Shown: piece after piece, positions 41,366-50,373 of the stretch
Layout of the letters: each line of letters starts with the position of its first letter
Position numbering within the stretch: position 1 is the stretch's first letter
DNA from: an uncultured Lachnospiraceae bacterium
GTDB lineage: Bacteria; Bacillota; Clostridia; Lachnospirales; Lachnospiraceae
Reading direction: 5' to 3'
Length of the DNA: 64,000 nucleotides
NCBI GenBank assembly: GCA_902789555.1
Contig: CADAOF010000010.1
Location: 1-64,000 of the forward strand
Made by a program: the position numbers and the translations under genes
Notes under the pieces: generated by a model
Told to the model about the DNA's origin: nothing
What the model saw: the letters and a program-made list of their open reading frames with translations, nothing else
Database searches by the model: none

Positions 41366-43009
41366 ATGGCGGAAGAAAAAAGACCGGTAAAAATAACGGA
41401 AACAGTCCTGCGTGACGGACACCAGTCGCTGATTGCGACCCGCATGACGACGGACGAGATGCTGCCGATCATCGACAAGATGGACAAGGTCGGCTACCAC
41501 TCCGTGGAGATGTGGGGCGGCGCAACCTTTGACGCCTGCCTGCGCTTTCTGGACGAGGATCCGTGGGACCGCCTGCGGAAGCTCCGCGACGGCTTTAAGA
41601 ATACCAAGCTGCAGATGCTGTTCCGGGCGCAGAACATTCTGGGCTACCGCCATTACGCGGACGACGTGGTGGAATATTTCGTGCAGAAATCCATCGCGAA
41701 CGGCATCGATATCATCCGCATCTTCGATGCGTTAAACGACGTGCGCAACCTCGAGACCGCCGTGAAGGCGACCAAGAAGGAAGGCGGCCACGTCCAGACG
41801 GCCATTTCCTATACCCTCGGCGAACCGTACACGGTCGAGTATTTCTGCCATCTGGCGAAGCAGATGGAGGACATGGGCGCGGATTCGATCTGCGTCAAGG
41901 ACATGGCCGGCCTGCTGATCCCTTACGAAGCGTCCAAACTCTTCAAGGCCCTGAAGGAGACCGTGAAGGTCCCGCTGCAGATGCATTCGCACTATACCAG
42001 CGGCGTTGCCGCCATGACCTACATGCGCGCGGTCGAAGCGGGCTGCGACATCATCGATACCGCCATGAGCCCCTTCGCCCTCGGCACCTCGCAGCCGTCG
42101 ACTGAAGTCATGGTGAAGACCTTCCAGGGAACGCCTTACGACGCCGGCGTCAATCAGGAGCTCCTGCTGGAGATCGCCGACTACTTCCGTCCGATCCGTG
42201 AAAAATACCTCGCAAGCGGCCTGATGAATCCGAAGGTGCTCGGCGTTGACATCAACACCCTGAAGTATCAGGTGCCCGGCGGCATGCTGAGCAACCTGGT
42301 CAGCCAGCTGAAGGACCAGCACGCGGAAGATAAGTTCTACGACGTGCTGAAGGAGATCCCCGAGGTCCGCGAAGATCTGGGCATGCCGCCGCTCGTGACC
42401 CCGTCCAGCCAGATCGTGGGCACGCAGGCTGTCATGAACGTCCTGTTCGGCGGCCGCTACAAAGTCGCGACCAAGGAAACGAAGGCGCTGCTGCGCGGCG
42501 AATACGGCCAGACCGTCCGTCCGTTCAACAAGGAAGTGCAGAAGAAGGTCCTCGGCGAGGATGCCGAGATCATCACCTGCCGTCCGGCCGATCTGATCCC
42601 GAACGAGCTGCCGAAGCTCCGCGAGGAAGTCGGCGAATATCTGCAGCAGGATGAGGACGTCCTGTCCTACGCCCTGTTCCCGCAGGTCGCCATGAACTTC
42701 TTCAAGGAACGTGCCGCCGGCTTCCCGGCCAAGGCCGAGAAGGCGAAGAAAGCTGCCGAAGAAAAGGCGGCCAAGGAAGCCGCGAAGAACGCCCCGAAGG
42801 CGCCGGAAGGCCCGAAGGAAGTCGTGAAGTACGTTCCGGCCTCCGCCCCGTTCCTGGGCGCGGTACCCGGCTACGTTCCTGCCGTCGGCGAGATCCCGCC
42901 CATGGCCGGCGAAGCTCCTGCAGTCCCCTTTGCCCCCGGCCAGAGCGCCGAAGGACAGTGCAGCGTCAACGGCGCCGCACTGAATTATCAGGTAAACTGC
43001 TTAGGATAA
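41366..43009 (+). CDS. oadA: Oxaloacetate decarboxylase alpha subunit (carboxyltransferase)
   Basis: A 547-residue protein with an HMG-CoA-lyase-like carboxyltransferase domain: ETVLRDGHQSLIATRM, EMWGGATFDACLRFL, FDALNDVRN, the metal-binding MHSHYTSG and the lysine region SICVKDMAGLL. It transfers CO2 from oxaloacetate to biotin. The C-terminus has an Ala/Lys-rich helix (~450-475) and a Pro-rich tail without a biotinyl MKM motif, so it depends on the separate carrier gene. The start at 41366 has GAAAGGGG upstream. Confidence 0.95.
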   Translation: MAEEKRPVKITETVLRDGHQSLIATRMTTDEMLPIIDKMDKVGYHSVEMWGGATFDACLRFLDEDPWDRLRKLRDGFKNTKLQMLFRAQNILGYRHYADDVVEYFVQKSIANGIDIIRIFDALNDVRNLETAVKATKKEGGHVQTAISYTLGEPYTVEYFCHLAKQMEDMGADSICVKDMAGLLIPYEASKLFKALKETVKVPLQMHSHYTSGVAAMTYMRAVEAGCDIIDTAMSPFALGTSQPSTEVMVKTFQGTPYDAGVNQELLLEIADYFRPIREKYLASGLMNPKVLGVDINTLKYQVPGGMLSNLVSQLKDQHAEDKFYDVLKEIPEVREDLGMPPLVTPSSQIVGTQAVMNVLFGGRYKVATKETKALLRGEYGQTVRPFNKEVQKKVLGEDAEIITCRPADLIPNELPKLREEVGEYLQQDEDVLSYALFPQVAMNFFKERAAGFPAKAEKAKKAAEEKAAKEAAKNAPKAPEGPKEVVKYVPASAPFLGAVPGYVPAVGEIPPMAGEAPAVPFAPGQSAEGQCSVNGAALNYQVNCLG

Positions 43010-43034
43010 GAGGCTGAATAAGCCGGAAGACCGT

Positions 43035-43057
43035 GAGCCGGCCCGCAGGGCCGGCTC
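43035..43057. other. Perfect 10-bp hairpin after oadA
   Basis: GAGCCGGCCC pairs with GGGCCGGCTC around GCA. No U-tract follows, so it may stabilise the oadA 3' end rather than terminate. Confidence 0.6.
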
Positions 43058-43102
43058 ATGCCGCATCCGAAGATCAATAGGAGATATAAGGAGAGTACAG
43101 TC

Positions 43103-44674
43103 ATGGATCCGAGAGAAGAAGCCGTTGAAAAGATCAGGGAAAACCAGGAGAAGGCGGAGGCACTCGTGAGCGCGGTATCCGGAGGTTCGCCCATCATGCG
43201 CTGCATCGGTTTCATCCTCCTTCTGCCGCTGTCGAGCCTGGGGTGCCTGATCGGAGCCCTTATCGTCGAAAACCTCAACACCGGCAGATGGGACGAAGCC
43301 CTGGTGACGTTTTCGATGTTCCTTGCGCTCACCGGTCTGTATCTGCTTTTCCGGAAGAAACTGATCCCTGCGGTCGCTGTCACGAACGGCGTGCTCGCGG
43401 GCGTCCTGATCCTGGGCATCACCGTACTCATGGCAGTTACGAAGGGAAATACCGACGGAAGCGTGATGATGACAGCATCCCGGATCCTGGCGCTGGGGCT
43501 GCCCGGTTATTTCGTGATCTATATCGGCATGCAGGCGGAATGGATGCTGGTCGTCGCCACCGCTGCGCCGGTCCTCGCCTTTTTCCTTTCCGTGATCCTG
43601 CAGAAACGCTTTGGCCTGCTGAAAAAGGCCATCCCCTTCCTCGCGGCGGGCGCCCTTTGCATCGGCGCGTCCGTGATGCTGTACGCGAACCGTCCGTCGG
43701 TCCGCTACGGAGGGCACGGCTTCGAATACATGCACGGCTGGTCCAGTACCGACTTCTCCGACTACATGGTCTGGAGCGAACCCTCAAAACTGGCAAAACT
43801 TGATCACCCGGCGAGCTTTATCATCGAAGAGGAAAAGGACATGCCGCGTCTGGACGGGGCTGAAGCCTGTTTCCCGCTCTATTCAGCCGCCGCGAAGGCC
43901 GTCTACAAGGATATCGCAGCCATTGAAGAACGGTATCAGAGGGGAGAGGGGATCGAGGAGTGGAAGAAATGGAACATCATTTCCGAGAACGGCAGGATCG
44001 TCTCCTTCACAAATACCGTGAATGCGTTTGGCCGGCTGCTCATCGAAGAAACCGACATCGTCTTCGGTGCGAGACCTTCCCGAAACCAGATGCAGGAGGC
44101 GGAAGACAGGCACATTCAGTTGAATGTCACGCCGATCGGGAAGGAAGCTTTCGTCTTCTTCGTGGAACCGGACAATCCGGTAACGAACCTCACAAGCGAA
44201 CAGATCCGCGCGATCTACCACGGCGACATTACGAACTGGAAGGAGGTCGGCGGAAAAAACCAGCCGATCCTGGCCTTCCAGCGTCCGGCGGATTCCGGCT
44301 CCCAGGCCATGATGGAGTGGTTCATGGGCGACGTTTCCCTGAAAAAGCCGCAGACCTACGAGTACGTCGACGCGATGATGGGCGTCTTTGAGAAGGTCGC
44401 CCAATATAACAATGAAAAAGGCGCCTTCGGCTATTCCTTCCGCTATTTCGCGGAAGACCTGCATCAGGAAAACGACGTCCGCCTGATCGCGGTGGACGGG
44501 GTCCTGCCGACACGGGAAAACATCGAAAACGGTTCCTACCCGCTGACCGTTGATCTCTGCGCAACGACCCGTGCAGACAACAAAAATCCGTACGTGCAGC
44601 AGATGGTCGATTTCATGCTTTCGGAAGACGGGCAGGAACTGGTGGAAAAGAGCGGCTACGGGAGAGTGAAGTGA
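43103..44674 (+). CDS. Membrane-anchored PstS-like substrate-binding protein
   Basis: A 523-residue protein. Residues ~30-195 hold about five TM helices. From ~210 on there is a PstS-like binding domain with FVEPDNPVTNLTSEQIRAIYHGDITNWKEVGG, PADSGSQAMMEWFM and FGYSFRYFAED, all typical of phosphate-binding proteins. A soluble domain attached to a multi-helix membrane part is unusual; PstS is normally a lipoprotein. No pstCAB is nearby. The start at 43103 has AAGGAGAG. It might be a phosphate sensor; the transport role is doubtful. Confidence 0.82.
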   Translation: MDPREEAVEKIRENQEKAEALVSAVSGGSPIMRCIGFILLLPLSSLGCLIGALIVENLNTGRWDEALVTFSMFLALTGLYLLFRKKLIPAVAVTNGVLAGVLILGITVLMAVTKGNTDGSVMMTASRILALGLPGYFVIYIGMQAEWMLVVATAAPVLAFFLSVILQKRFGLLKKAIPFLAAGALCIGASVMLYANRPSVRYGGHGFEYMHGWSSTDFSDYMVWSEPSKLAKLDHPASFIIEEEKDMPRLDGAEACFPLYSAAAKAVYKDIAAIEERYQRGEGIEEWKKWNIISENGRIVSFTNTVNAFGRLLIEETDIVFGARPSRNQMQEAEDRHIQLNVTPIGKEAFVFFVEPDNPVTNLTSEQIRAIYHGDITNWKEVGGKNQPILAFQRPADSGSQAMMEWFMGDVSLKKPQTYEYVDAMMGVFEKVAQYNNEKGAFGYSFRYFAEDLHQENDVRLIAVDGVLPTRENIENGSYPLTVDLCATTRADNKNPYVQQMVDFMLSEDGQELVEKSGYGRVK

Positions 44675-45324
44675 AGGATTTTGACGCAGCAGTCTTTGAC
44701 ATGGACGGACTGATCTTTGATTCGGAACGCGCCGGCTTTGAATGCTGGAGCGAGGTGGCGAAGACCTACGGATTTAATGACATTACGGCGCTTTACCGGG
44801 AGTGCATCGGCTGCAGCCGCGTGCGGACGGAGAAGCTGGTCAAGGCAGTTTTCGGCGAAGACTTCCCCTATGACCGCTTCCGGCAGCAGGTGTTCGAACT
44901 GTATACGGAGCGCTACGGCGGCGGAAAGATGCCGCTGAAAACCGGCGCGCGGGAGATCCTCGAATACCTGAAAGCGAAGGGAATAAGGACCGCCATTGCC
45001 TCTTCTTCGGACAGGGAGATGGTGTGCAGCCTGCTTGACGGCGCGGGGCTTACGGGATACTTTGACGGGATCGTTGCGGGCGACATGGTGACAAGGAGCA
45101 AGCCGGAACCGGATATCTTTCTCGCAGCCTGCAGGCTTCTCGGGACGGCGCCGGAGCGGACCGTTGCCGTCGAAGATTCCTACAACGGCATTCGGGCGGC
45201 GCGCGCGGGAGGACTCCGGCCGGTCATGGTCCCGGACATGCTCCCGGCAGACGAAGAGATGCGCAGCCTTGCCGAGACCGTCGAGGACAGCCTCCTTGAT
45301 GTCATCCGCTGGCTGGAAACGTAA
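44671..45324 (+). CDS. HAD-superfamily phosphatase/phosphoglucomutase-like protein
   Basis: A 217-residue HAD hydrolase with a four-helix cap. Motif I VFDMDGLIFDSE, motif II IASSSD, motif III SKPEPDIF and motif IV VEDSYNGIRAA are intact; the two Asp of motif I are the nucleophile and acid/base. Such proteins hydrolyse small sugar phosphates or act as beta-phosphoglucomutase. The GTG start overlaps the PstS-like stop (GTGA), so the genes are coupled, which hints at a phosphate theme. Confidence 0.9.
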   Translation: MKDFDAAVFDMDGLIFDSERAGFECWSEVAKTYGFNDITALYRECIGCSRVRTEKLVKAVFGEDFPYDRFRQQVFELYTERYGGGKMPLKTGAREILEYLKAKGIRTAIASSSDREMVCSLLDGAGLTGYFDGIVAGDMVTRSKPEPDIFLAACRLLGTAPERTVAVEDSYNGIRAARAGGLRPVMVPDMLPADEEMRSLAETVEDSLLDVIRWLET

Positions 45325-45362
45325 ATGTTTTGCAGAAATGGAATAAATGTTCAAAAAATCTC

Positions 45363-45391
45363 TTGACAGTTGACGCACGAGGGCTTATCTT
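45363..45391 (+). promoter_or_regulatory. Promoter of the T-box/trpB operon
   Basis: TTGACA (45363-45368), 17 bp, TATCTT (45386-45391), just upstream of the T-box RNA. Confidence 0.8.
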
Positions 45392-45397
45392 AGGATA

Positions 45398-45669
45398 AAC
45401 CGATGCGAAAGAGTGAGTACCTTTCAGGTGAGCAGGAAGAGCTAGCCGCAGATGGTGGGAGTGCGGTATGCAGCCTTTAAGGGAATGGACTTTCAAGGGC
45501 AAACGGAACGGCCTTCGGGCTCAGTATGGGAGACGGGGATGGCGCCCCGTAAGCAAAGGCCGGCATATGTCAGTATGCACAGAGTGAGCGCATTGCGCTA
45601 AGCCGGGTGGCACCGCAGGACCTTACCGATCCTGTCCCAGCGAAATACACTGGGACAGGATCGTTTTTT
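45398..45669 (+). ncRNA. T-box riboswitch, tryptophan-specific
   Basis: A ~270-base leader. The conserved T-box sequence GGGTGGCACCGC lies at 45605-45616, and the terminator stem 45627-45639/45651-45663 with T6 after it. In stem I, GGGAATGGAC at 45481-45490 fits the specifier loop, giving UGG (45486-45488), the Trp codon. The antiterminator bulge UGGC calls for a GCCA 3' end, that is discriminator G73, as in bacterial tRNA-Trp. Uncharged tRNA-Trp should thus allow expression of trpB downstream. Confidence 0.95.
45627..45669 (+). terminator. T-box-controlled intrinsic terminator
   Basis: CGATCCTGTCCCA pairs with TGGGACAGGATCG (13 bp), then TTTTTT. Its 5' arm follows the T-box sequence, which would pair in the alternative antiterminator. 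Confidence 0.95.
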
Positions 45670-45740
45670 GTCCCGGAAACCGGACAGGGCAGAGCCCGTC
45701 CGCAAACGGAGCGCCGCAGGACGGCAGAGGAGGAAACAAA

Positions 45741-47114
45741 ATGGCAGAACAGACAAAGATCCCGTACAAGATCTATCTTGAAGAAAACGAAATGCCCACG
45801 GCATGGTACAACGTCCGGGCGGACATGCAGAAAAAGCCTGCGCCCCTGCTGCACCCGGGCACGCACGAACCGATGAAGGCGGAGGAGCTTGCCGCCGTGT
45901 TCTGCGAGGAACTGGTGAAACAGGAACTCGACAACGATAACCGGCTGATCCCGATCCCCGACGAGATCCGGGATTTCTACCGGATGTACCGGCCTTCGCC
46001 GCTCGTCCGCGCCTACTGCCTGGAAGAGAAACTGCAGACGCCGGCGAAGATCTACTATAAGTTCGAAGGGAACAACACGAGCGGCAGCCACAAGCTGAAC
46101 TCCGCGATCGCCCAGGCCTACTATGCAAAGAAGCAGGGCCTGAAGGGTGTGACGACCGAGACCGGCGCCGGCCAGTGGGGCACCGCGCTTGCCATGGCCT
46201 GTTCGTATTTCGGCCTCGACTGCAAGGTCTTCATGGTCAAGGTCTCCTACGAGCAGAAGCCTTTCCGCCGCGAGGTCATGCGGACCTACGGCGCGTCCGT
46301 GACGCCTTCGCCTTCGATGACGACGGCGGTCGGCCGGAAGATCCTGGAAGAGCATCCCGGCACCACGGGGAGCCTCGGCTGCGCGATTTCGGAGGCGGTG
46401 GAAGCAGCGGCCTCCGAACCCGGCTACCGCTACGTGCTCGGCAGCGTTCTGAACCAGGTCCTGCTGCATCAGTCTGTGATCGGCATGGAAACGAAGGCGG
46501 CGCTCGACAAGTACGGCATCAAAGCGGACATGATCATCGGCTGCGCGGGCGGCGGCTCCAACCTCGGCGGGCTGATCTCGCCGTTCATGGGTGAAAAGCT
46601 CCGCGGCGAAGCGGATTACCGCATCGTTGCCGTCGAACCGATGTCCTGCCCGAGTTTTACGCGCGGCGTCTACGCTTACGATTTCGCGGATACCGGCAGA
46701 GTCTGCCCGCTCGCGAAGATGTACACGCTCGGCTGCGATTTCATTCCGGCACCGAACCACGCGGGGGGCCTGCGCTACCACGGCATGAGCCCGATCCTGA
46801 GCGAACTTTACGATGAAGGCCTGATGGAGGCGATCAGCATCCCGCAGACCCGCGTTTTCGAGGCGGCGGAGGAGTTCGCGCGGGTGGAAGGCATCCTGCC
46901 TGCGCCCGAGAGTGCGCACGCGATCTGCGCGGCGATCGACGAGGCGAAAAAATGCAAAGAGACCGGCGAGGAGAAGACCATCGTCTTCGGCCTCACCGGC
47001 ACCGGTTATTTCGATATGGTGGCATATGAGAAGTTCCACGACGGGAAGATGGAAGACTACTGCCCGACGGATGAGGAACTGGCTTCCTTCCGCACCCATC
47101 TGCCGAAGATCTGA
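45741..47114 (+). CDS. trpB: Tryptophan synthase beta chain, TrpB2 type
   Basis: A 457-residue PLP enzyme, longer than classical TrpB (~400). It makes Trp from indole and serine. The PLP lysine is in NNTSGSHKLNSA (~113), the glycine-rich phosphate loop is GCAGGGSNLGG (~272), and ETGAGQWGTA is the substrate motif. The N-terminal extension and YRPSPLVRA place it with TrpB2. There is no trpA or other trp gene in the window, so it probably salvages indole. Control by a Trp T-box confirms the tryptophan link. Confidence 0.95.
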   Translation: MAEQTKIPYKIYLEENEMPTAWYNVRADMQKKPAPLLHPGTHEPMKAEELAAVFCEELVKQELDNDNRLIPIPDEIRDFYRMYRPSPLVRAYCLEEKLQTPAKIYYKFEGNNTSGSHKLNSAIAQAYYAKKQGLKGVTTETGAGQWGTALAMACSYFGLDCKVFMVKVSYEQKPFRREVMRTYGASVTPSPSMTTAVGRKILEEHPGTTGSLGCAISEAVEAAASEPGYRYVLGSVLNQVLLHQSVIGMETKAALDKYGIKADMIIGCAGGGSNLGGLISPFMGEKLRGEADYRIVAVEPMSCPSFTRGVYAYDFADTGRVCPLAKMYTLGCDFIPAPNHAGGLRYHGMSPILSELYDEGLMEAISIPQTRVFEAAEEFARVEGILPAPESAHAICAAIDEAKKCKETGEEKTIVFGLTGTGYFDMVAYEKFHDGKMEDYCPTDEELASFRTHLPKI

Positions 47115-47160
47115 GACCCCGTACGGGACAAAAACCGTGCTCCGGGCAGGCAGCCGCCTG

Positions 47161-47385
47161 CACAGACCCGGCATTAGGACGCCCGGCTGACGGCACATGC
47201 GCCGGAGAGTGCAGGCACCGGAAAAAACCCGCGCGATCCTCTGCGCGGGTTTTTCCGATGTTCAGCGAAAATGCATCCGGCATTTTCGCGGTTCACGAGG
47301 CTTCCGAGAGCCTGCGCGAAGCCGCCGCATCTCCGTGCCGTCCCGGGCGGACGCCTGTCGGGGATGGGGAGGCCGGCTGCCTTCC
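47161..47385. repeat. Dispersed structured intergenic repeat, copy 2
   Basis: Partner of 20845-21065. Hairpins: AAAAACCCGCGC/GCGCGGGTTTTT (47223-47254) and GCGAAAATGC/GCATTTTCGC (47265-47289). The stems differ from copy 1 by paired changes. It occupies the 306-bp gap between the converging trpB and lysA genes; no gene is seen there. Confidence 0.8.
47223..47254. terminator. Bidirectional terminator inside repeat copy 2
   Basis: A 12-bp stem (47223-47234 with 47243-47254) with A5 and T5 arms; it serves both trpB and lysA. Confidence 0.82.
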
Positions 47386-47420
47386 CGGAGCGGGCTTTGT
47401 TTCGGGATGACAGACAGTTC

Positions 47421-48716
47421 TCAGACGTCCAGTGAGCAGAGGTCATCGGCGGTCTCGCGGCGCACGGCGATGCGGCTTTCCTCCTTTGTCAGCATCACCA
47501 CGGGCGGTCGGCCCAGACGGTTGTAGTTGGACGCCATGGAGTAGTTGTAGGCACCGGTCGTGCAGACGCAGACGATGTCGCCGCGGCGGATATCCGCCGG
47601 CAGGGAAACGTTTTTCTGCAGGATGTCGCCGCTCTCGCAGCAGCGGCCGACCAGATCGAAGCGGTCCTTTTCCGCGGTCTCGCGGCTGCCGTGCAGCACC
47701 GTATAGCGCGCTCTGTAGAGGCAGAAGCGCGGATTGTCGGTCATGCCGCCGTCCGTCGTCACGTAGTTCTTGAAGCCGGGGATGTGCTTGACCGTGCTGA
47801 CCGTGTAGACGGTCATGCCGGCGTCGGCGACGATGCTGCGGCCCGGTTCCATGAAGACGCGGAGGGAAGAAAGACCGTTCTTCTTCATATCGCTTTTCAG
47901 CCGTGCCGCAACCTCTCCGATCCTTGCGGGGATGTCGACCGGCGGATCGCTGTCCACGTAGCGGACGCCGTAGCCGCCGCCGAAATTCATTTCTTCGGCC
48001 GCATAACCGAAGCGGTCCCGCATCTCGGCGATGAAATCCGTCATCACGTCGGCTGCCCGCTCGAAGACGTCCTCGTCGAAGACCTGGGAACCGACGTGGA
48101 TATGATAGCCCTTAAGCCCGATCCCGGGACAGTTTAACGCCGCGCGCACGAAGTCCGCCGCCTGGCCGGTCAGGATGGGCATCCCGAACTTGACGTCGAC
48201 GGATCCAGTATTGACTTCCGCGTAGGTGTGCGGGTCGATGCCCGGTGTGATGCGCAGGAGGACGTCCTGCTTCATGCCGCGCTTCAGCGCCTCCCGGTTC
48301 AGAATCGCGAGTTCTTCCGGATTATCCACGACAAAGCGGCCTACACCGGCTTCAAGCGCGTATATGATGTCTTCGTCCGTCTTGCCGTCGCCGTGGAACA
48401 TGATTCTCTCTGCCGGAAAGCCGGCGGCAAGCGCGGTGTGGATCTCACCGGCGGAGACGGCGTCCACGCCCATGCCTTCGTCAGCCATGATGCGGTATAT
48501 TTCCTTGAAGGATGCCGCCTTGCTCGCGTAGAGCGGCAGGCTCCCCGCTCCGAAATGCTTTCGGAAGGCCTCCTTGTACATCCGGCAGTTGGCGCGGATG
48601 CGTTCTTCGTCAAAGAGATACAGCGGCGTGCCGTACCTTGCAGCAAGTTCCGTGACGGAATGCCCGGCAAAGCGGAGCGTCCCGTCGGGGTCGCGGCTGA
48701 TGTTTTCGGAAAGCAT
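47421..48716 (-). CDS. lysA: Diaminopimelate decarboxylase
   Basis: A 431-residue PLP enzyme of fold type III that decarboxylates meso-diaminopimelate to lysine, the last step of lysine synthesis. PLP lysine in LYASKAASFKEI (~65), HIHVGSQ, FGGGYGVRY, EPGRSIVADAG and the active-site GRCCESGD near the end are all present. An AAAGGAG site precedes the ATG. It stands alone and is divergent from the lipoprotein gene. Confidence 0.96.
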   Translation of the reverse strand: MLSENISRDPDGTLRFAGHSVTELAARYGTPLYLFDEERIRANCRMYKEAFRKHFGAGSLPLYASKAASFKEIYRIMADEGMGVDAVSAGEIHTALAAGFPAERIMFHGDGKTDEDIIYALEAGVGRFVVDNPEELAILNREALKRGMKQDVLLRITPGIDPHTYAEVNTGSVDVKFGMPILTGQAADFVRAALNCPGIGLKGYHIHVGSQVFDEDVFERAADVMTDFIAEMRDRFGYAAEEMNFGGGYGVRYVDSDPPVDIPARIGEVAARLKSDMKKNGLSSLRVFMEPGRSIVADAGMTVYTVSTVKHIPGFKNYVTTDGGMTDNPRFCLYRARYTVLHGSRETAEKDRFDLVGRCCESGDILQKNVSLPADIRRGDIVCVCTTGAYNYSMASNYNRLGRPPVVMLTKEESRIAVRRETADDLCSLDV

Positions 48717-48799
48717 GTCGGCTCCTTTCTGCTGCCCGGGCAGCGTCGGCTTGGTCCTGAAAGCCGGAAAAGATACCCGGTCTTTTTACCGGTTTAAAC

Positions 48800-48828
48800 C
48801 ATTAAAGCACATTCGGACGGATTTGGAA
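48800..48828 (-). promoter_or_regulatory. Possible lysA promoter
   Basis: On the minus strand TTTCCA and TTTAAT are 17 bp apart. The boxes are weak; the location ~85 bp before lysA is reasonable. Coordinates are approximate. Confidence 0.4.
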
Positions 48829-48930
48829 AGAGAAATGTTACATTTCACCGAATTTTGCGATAGAGTAAATAAGGGATACCGGTAAGAGCCACTTCTTCAG
48901 GGCTGCGGACCCGAAAAAGGAGAAGAAACG

Positions 48931-50196
48931 ATGAAAAAACGCATTCTGAACAGGCTTCTGTGCGCGGTGCTGGCGGTATCGCTGGCCGCATCGCTTGCTG
49001 CCTGCGGCGGAAAGCCCGGACAGGAGAGCACGCCCGGCTCACAGGAAGTGCAGAGCACGCCGGAAGAAAAGCCCTCTGAAACAAAAAACGAACCCTCCGA
49101 GGCACAGCCGGTGCCCGAAAAGCTTGCAGAGATCCTGGACGGGGAGGGAAAGCGCCTCGGCGCGGTCGACGCGAATTCTGCCTGCAGTGCGGTGAACGGC
49201 GGGGTTTTTTACAGTGTCGTCGACATGAAGGAATATGCCTTAACGGGAACGGCAAGATACCGCTTCTTCCGGGCGGCAGACGGGAAGGACGTCCTTCTCG
49301 GCACGCTTGAGGAGCAGAGTTACGAAGCTTTTTACGCGAGGACGGAACTGGACGGTACCGTCTACACTTTGGCCACCGAAGGCAACCCCTTTGACGACAG
49401 GCCGGATACTCTTTGGCTGCTGGCATTCGACCCCTCGGCGGAAAGCATGACGAAACATGAAGTCTCAAAATACGGCTTCCCCTACGCGGCCATGGCGGCG
49501 GCAGACGGAAAACTTCTTATCATGAACCACGAGATGAGTTCGCCGAAGAGCGACAAGGTGTACGAATTCGACCCGAAAACAGCTGTGGTCCGCGAGATCC
49601 TTTCGCTTTCGGATGACGGGACTTCTTCACTCCGGGGCATTGCCGCCGCGGAGAACGGGTTTTATCTGCTGCGGCTCAGGCTTGCCGGCGGACTGCCGGA
49701 GGAAATGCTTCTGGACCGTTATGAGGGCTCAGGTAAGCTTCAGGAGTCGCTTTCGCTGAACGGGATGATCGTCCCGGCCATGAAGGACCTTCCCGGCTTC
49801 GAAGGGGAAAACGACGTTCTAATCGAATTCGGCCTGAACGCGAGCGGCTTTGCCGTACAGGACGGACACTATCTGTTCTATGAGAACTTCGGCCGCATCC
49901 GCGTGACCGCCGATCTCGTGACCGGGGAAGCGCTCTTTGCCGAAGAAGACCTCTGGAGCATGGCAAACGGCAGCGGGGAGCCGGCTTTCTTTGAAATCGC
50001 CTTTGAGCCTTATGCGGCCGGGGAAGGACCGAGGATCGTGCATCTGCAGGACGGAAAACTGCAGCCGCTCCCATTCCGGCCGGATGACGGAAGCCTTCTG
50101 CTGCGCAGCGCATCCTGCTCGGCGGACGGGACCTGGCTGATCCGCATGGTGTCTGATGCGGGTGACGATAAACTGTTCCTGTGGAAAGCGAACTAA
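48931..50196 (+). CDS. Lipoprotein of unknown function
   Basis: A 421-residue protein, not recognised beyond its export signal. A signal peptide with lipobox SLAACGG (Cys ~25) is followed by a Ser/Glu/Pro-rich spacer (~30-65). The rest is mainly short beta-strand-like segments with repeated turns (FYSVVDMKEYAL, VYTLATEGNPF, DGKLLIMNHE, NGFYLLRL, DGHYLFYEN, DGTWLIRMV), which suggests a beta-propeller. It is a single-gene unit between lysA and the ABC exporter, with a terminator after it. Confidence 0.8.
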   Translation: MKKRILNRLLCAVLAVSLAASLAACGGKPGQESTPGSQEVQSTPEEKPSETKNEPSEAQPVPEKLAEILDGEGKRLGAVDANSACSAVNGGVFYSVVDMKEYALTGTARYRFFRAADGKDVLLGTLEEQSYEAFYARTELDGTVYTLATEGNPFDDRPDTLWLLAFDPSAESMTKHEVSKYGFPYAAMAAADGKLLIMNHEMSSPKSDKVYEFDPKTAVVREILSLSDDGTSSLRGIAAAENGFYLLRLRLAGGLPEEMLLDRYEGSGKLQESLSLNGMIVPAMKDLPGFEGENDVLIEFGLNASGFAVQDGHYLFYENFGRIRVTADLVTGEALFAEEDLWSMANGSGEPAFFEIAFEPYAAGEGPRIVHLQDGKLQPLPFRPDDGSLLLRSASCSADGTWLIRMVSDAGDDKLFLWKAN

Positions 50197-50235
50197 GCGG
50201 CCGGACCGGCGCTTTCCGCACCCGGACGCTTCAGG

Positions 50236-50277
50236 AAGACCTCTTTTCCGCGCACGGCGGCGAAGAGGTCTTTTTTT
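50236..50277 (+). terminator. Intrinsic terminator of the lipoprotein gene
   Basis: AAGACCTCTT (50236-50245) pairs with AAGAGGTCTT (50263-50272), followed by a run of T. Confidence 0.88.
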
Positions 50278-50373
50278 GCCGGAACGGTTTTCAAGACGCG
50301 CTTTTGGTGTTATGCTGTAAGGGAAGAACCGCAGGAGGCCTCGCGGCCGGAGCAGCCGAAAGAGAAGTTATTC

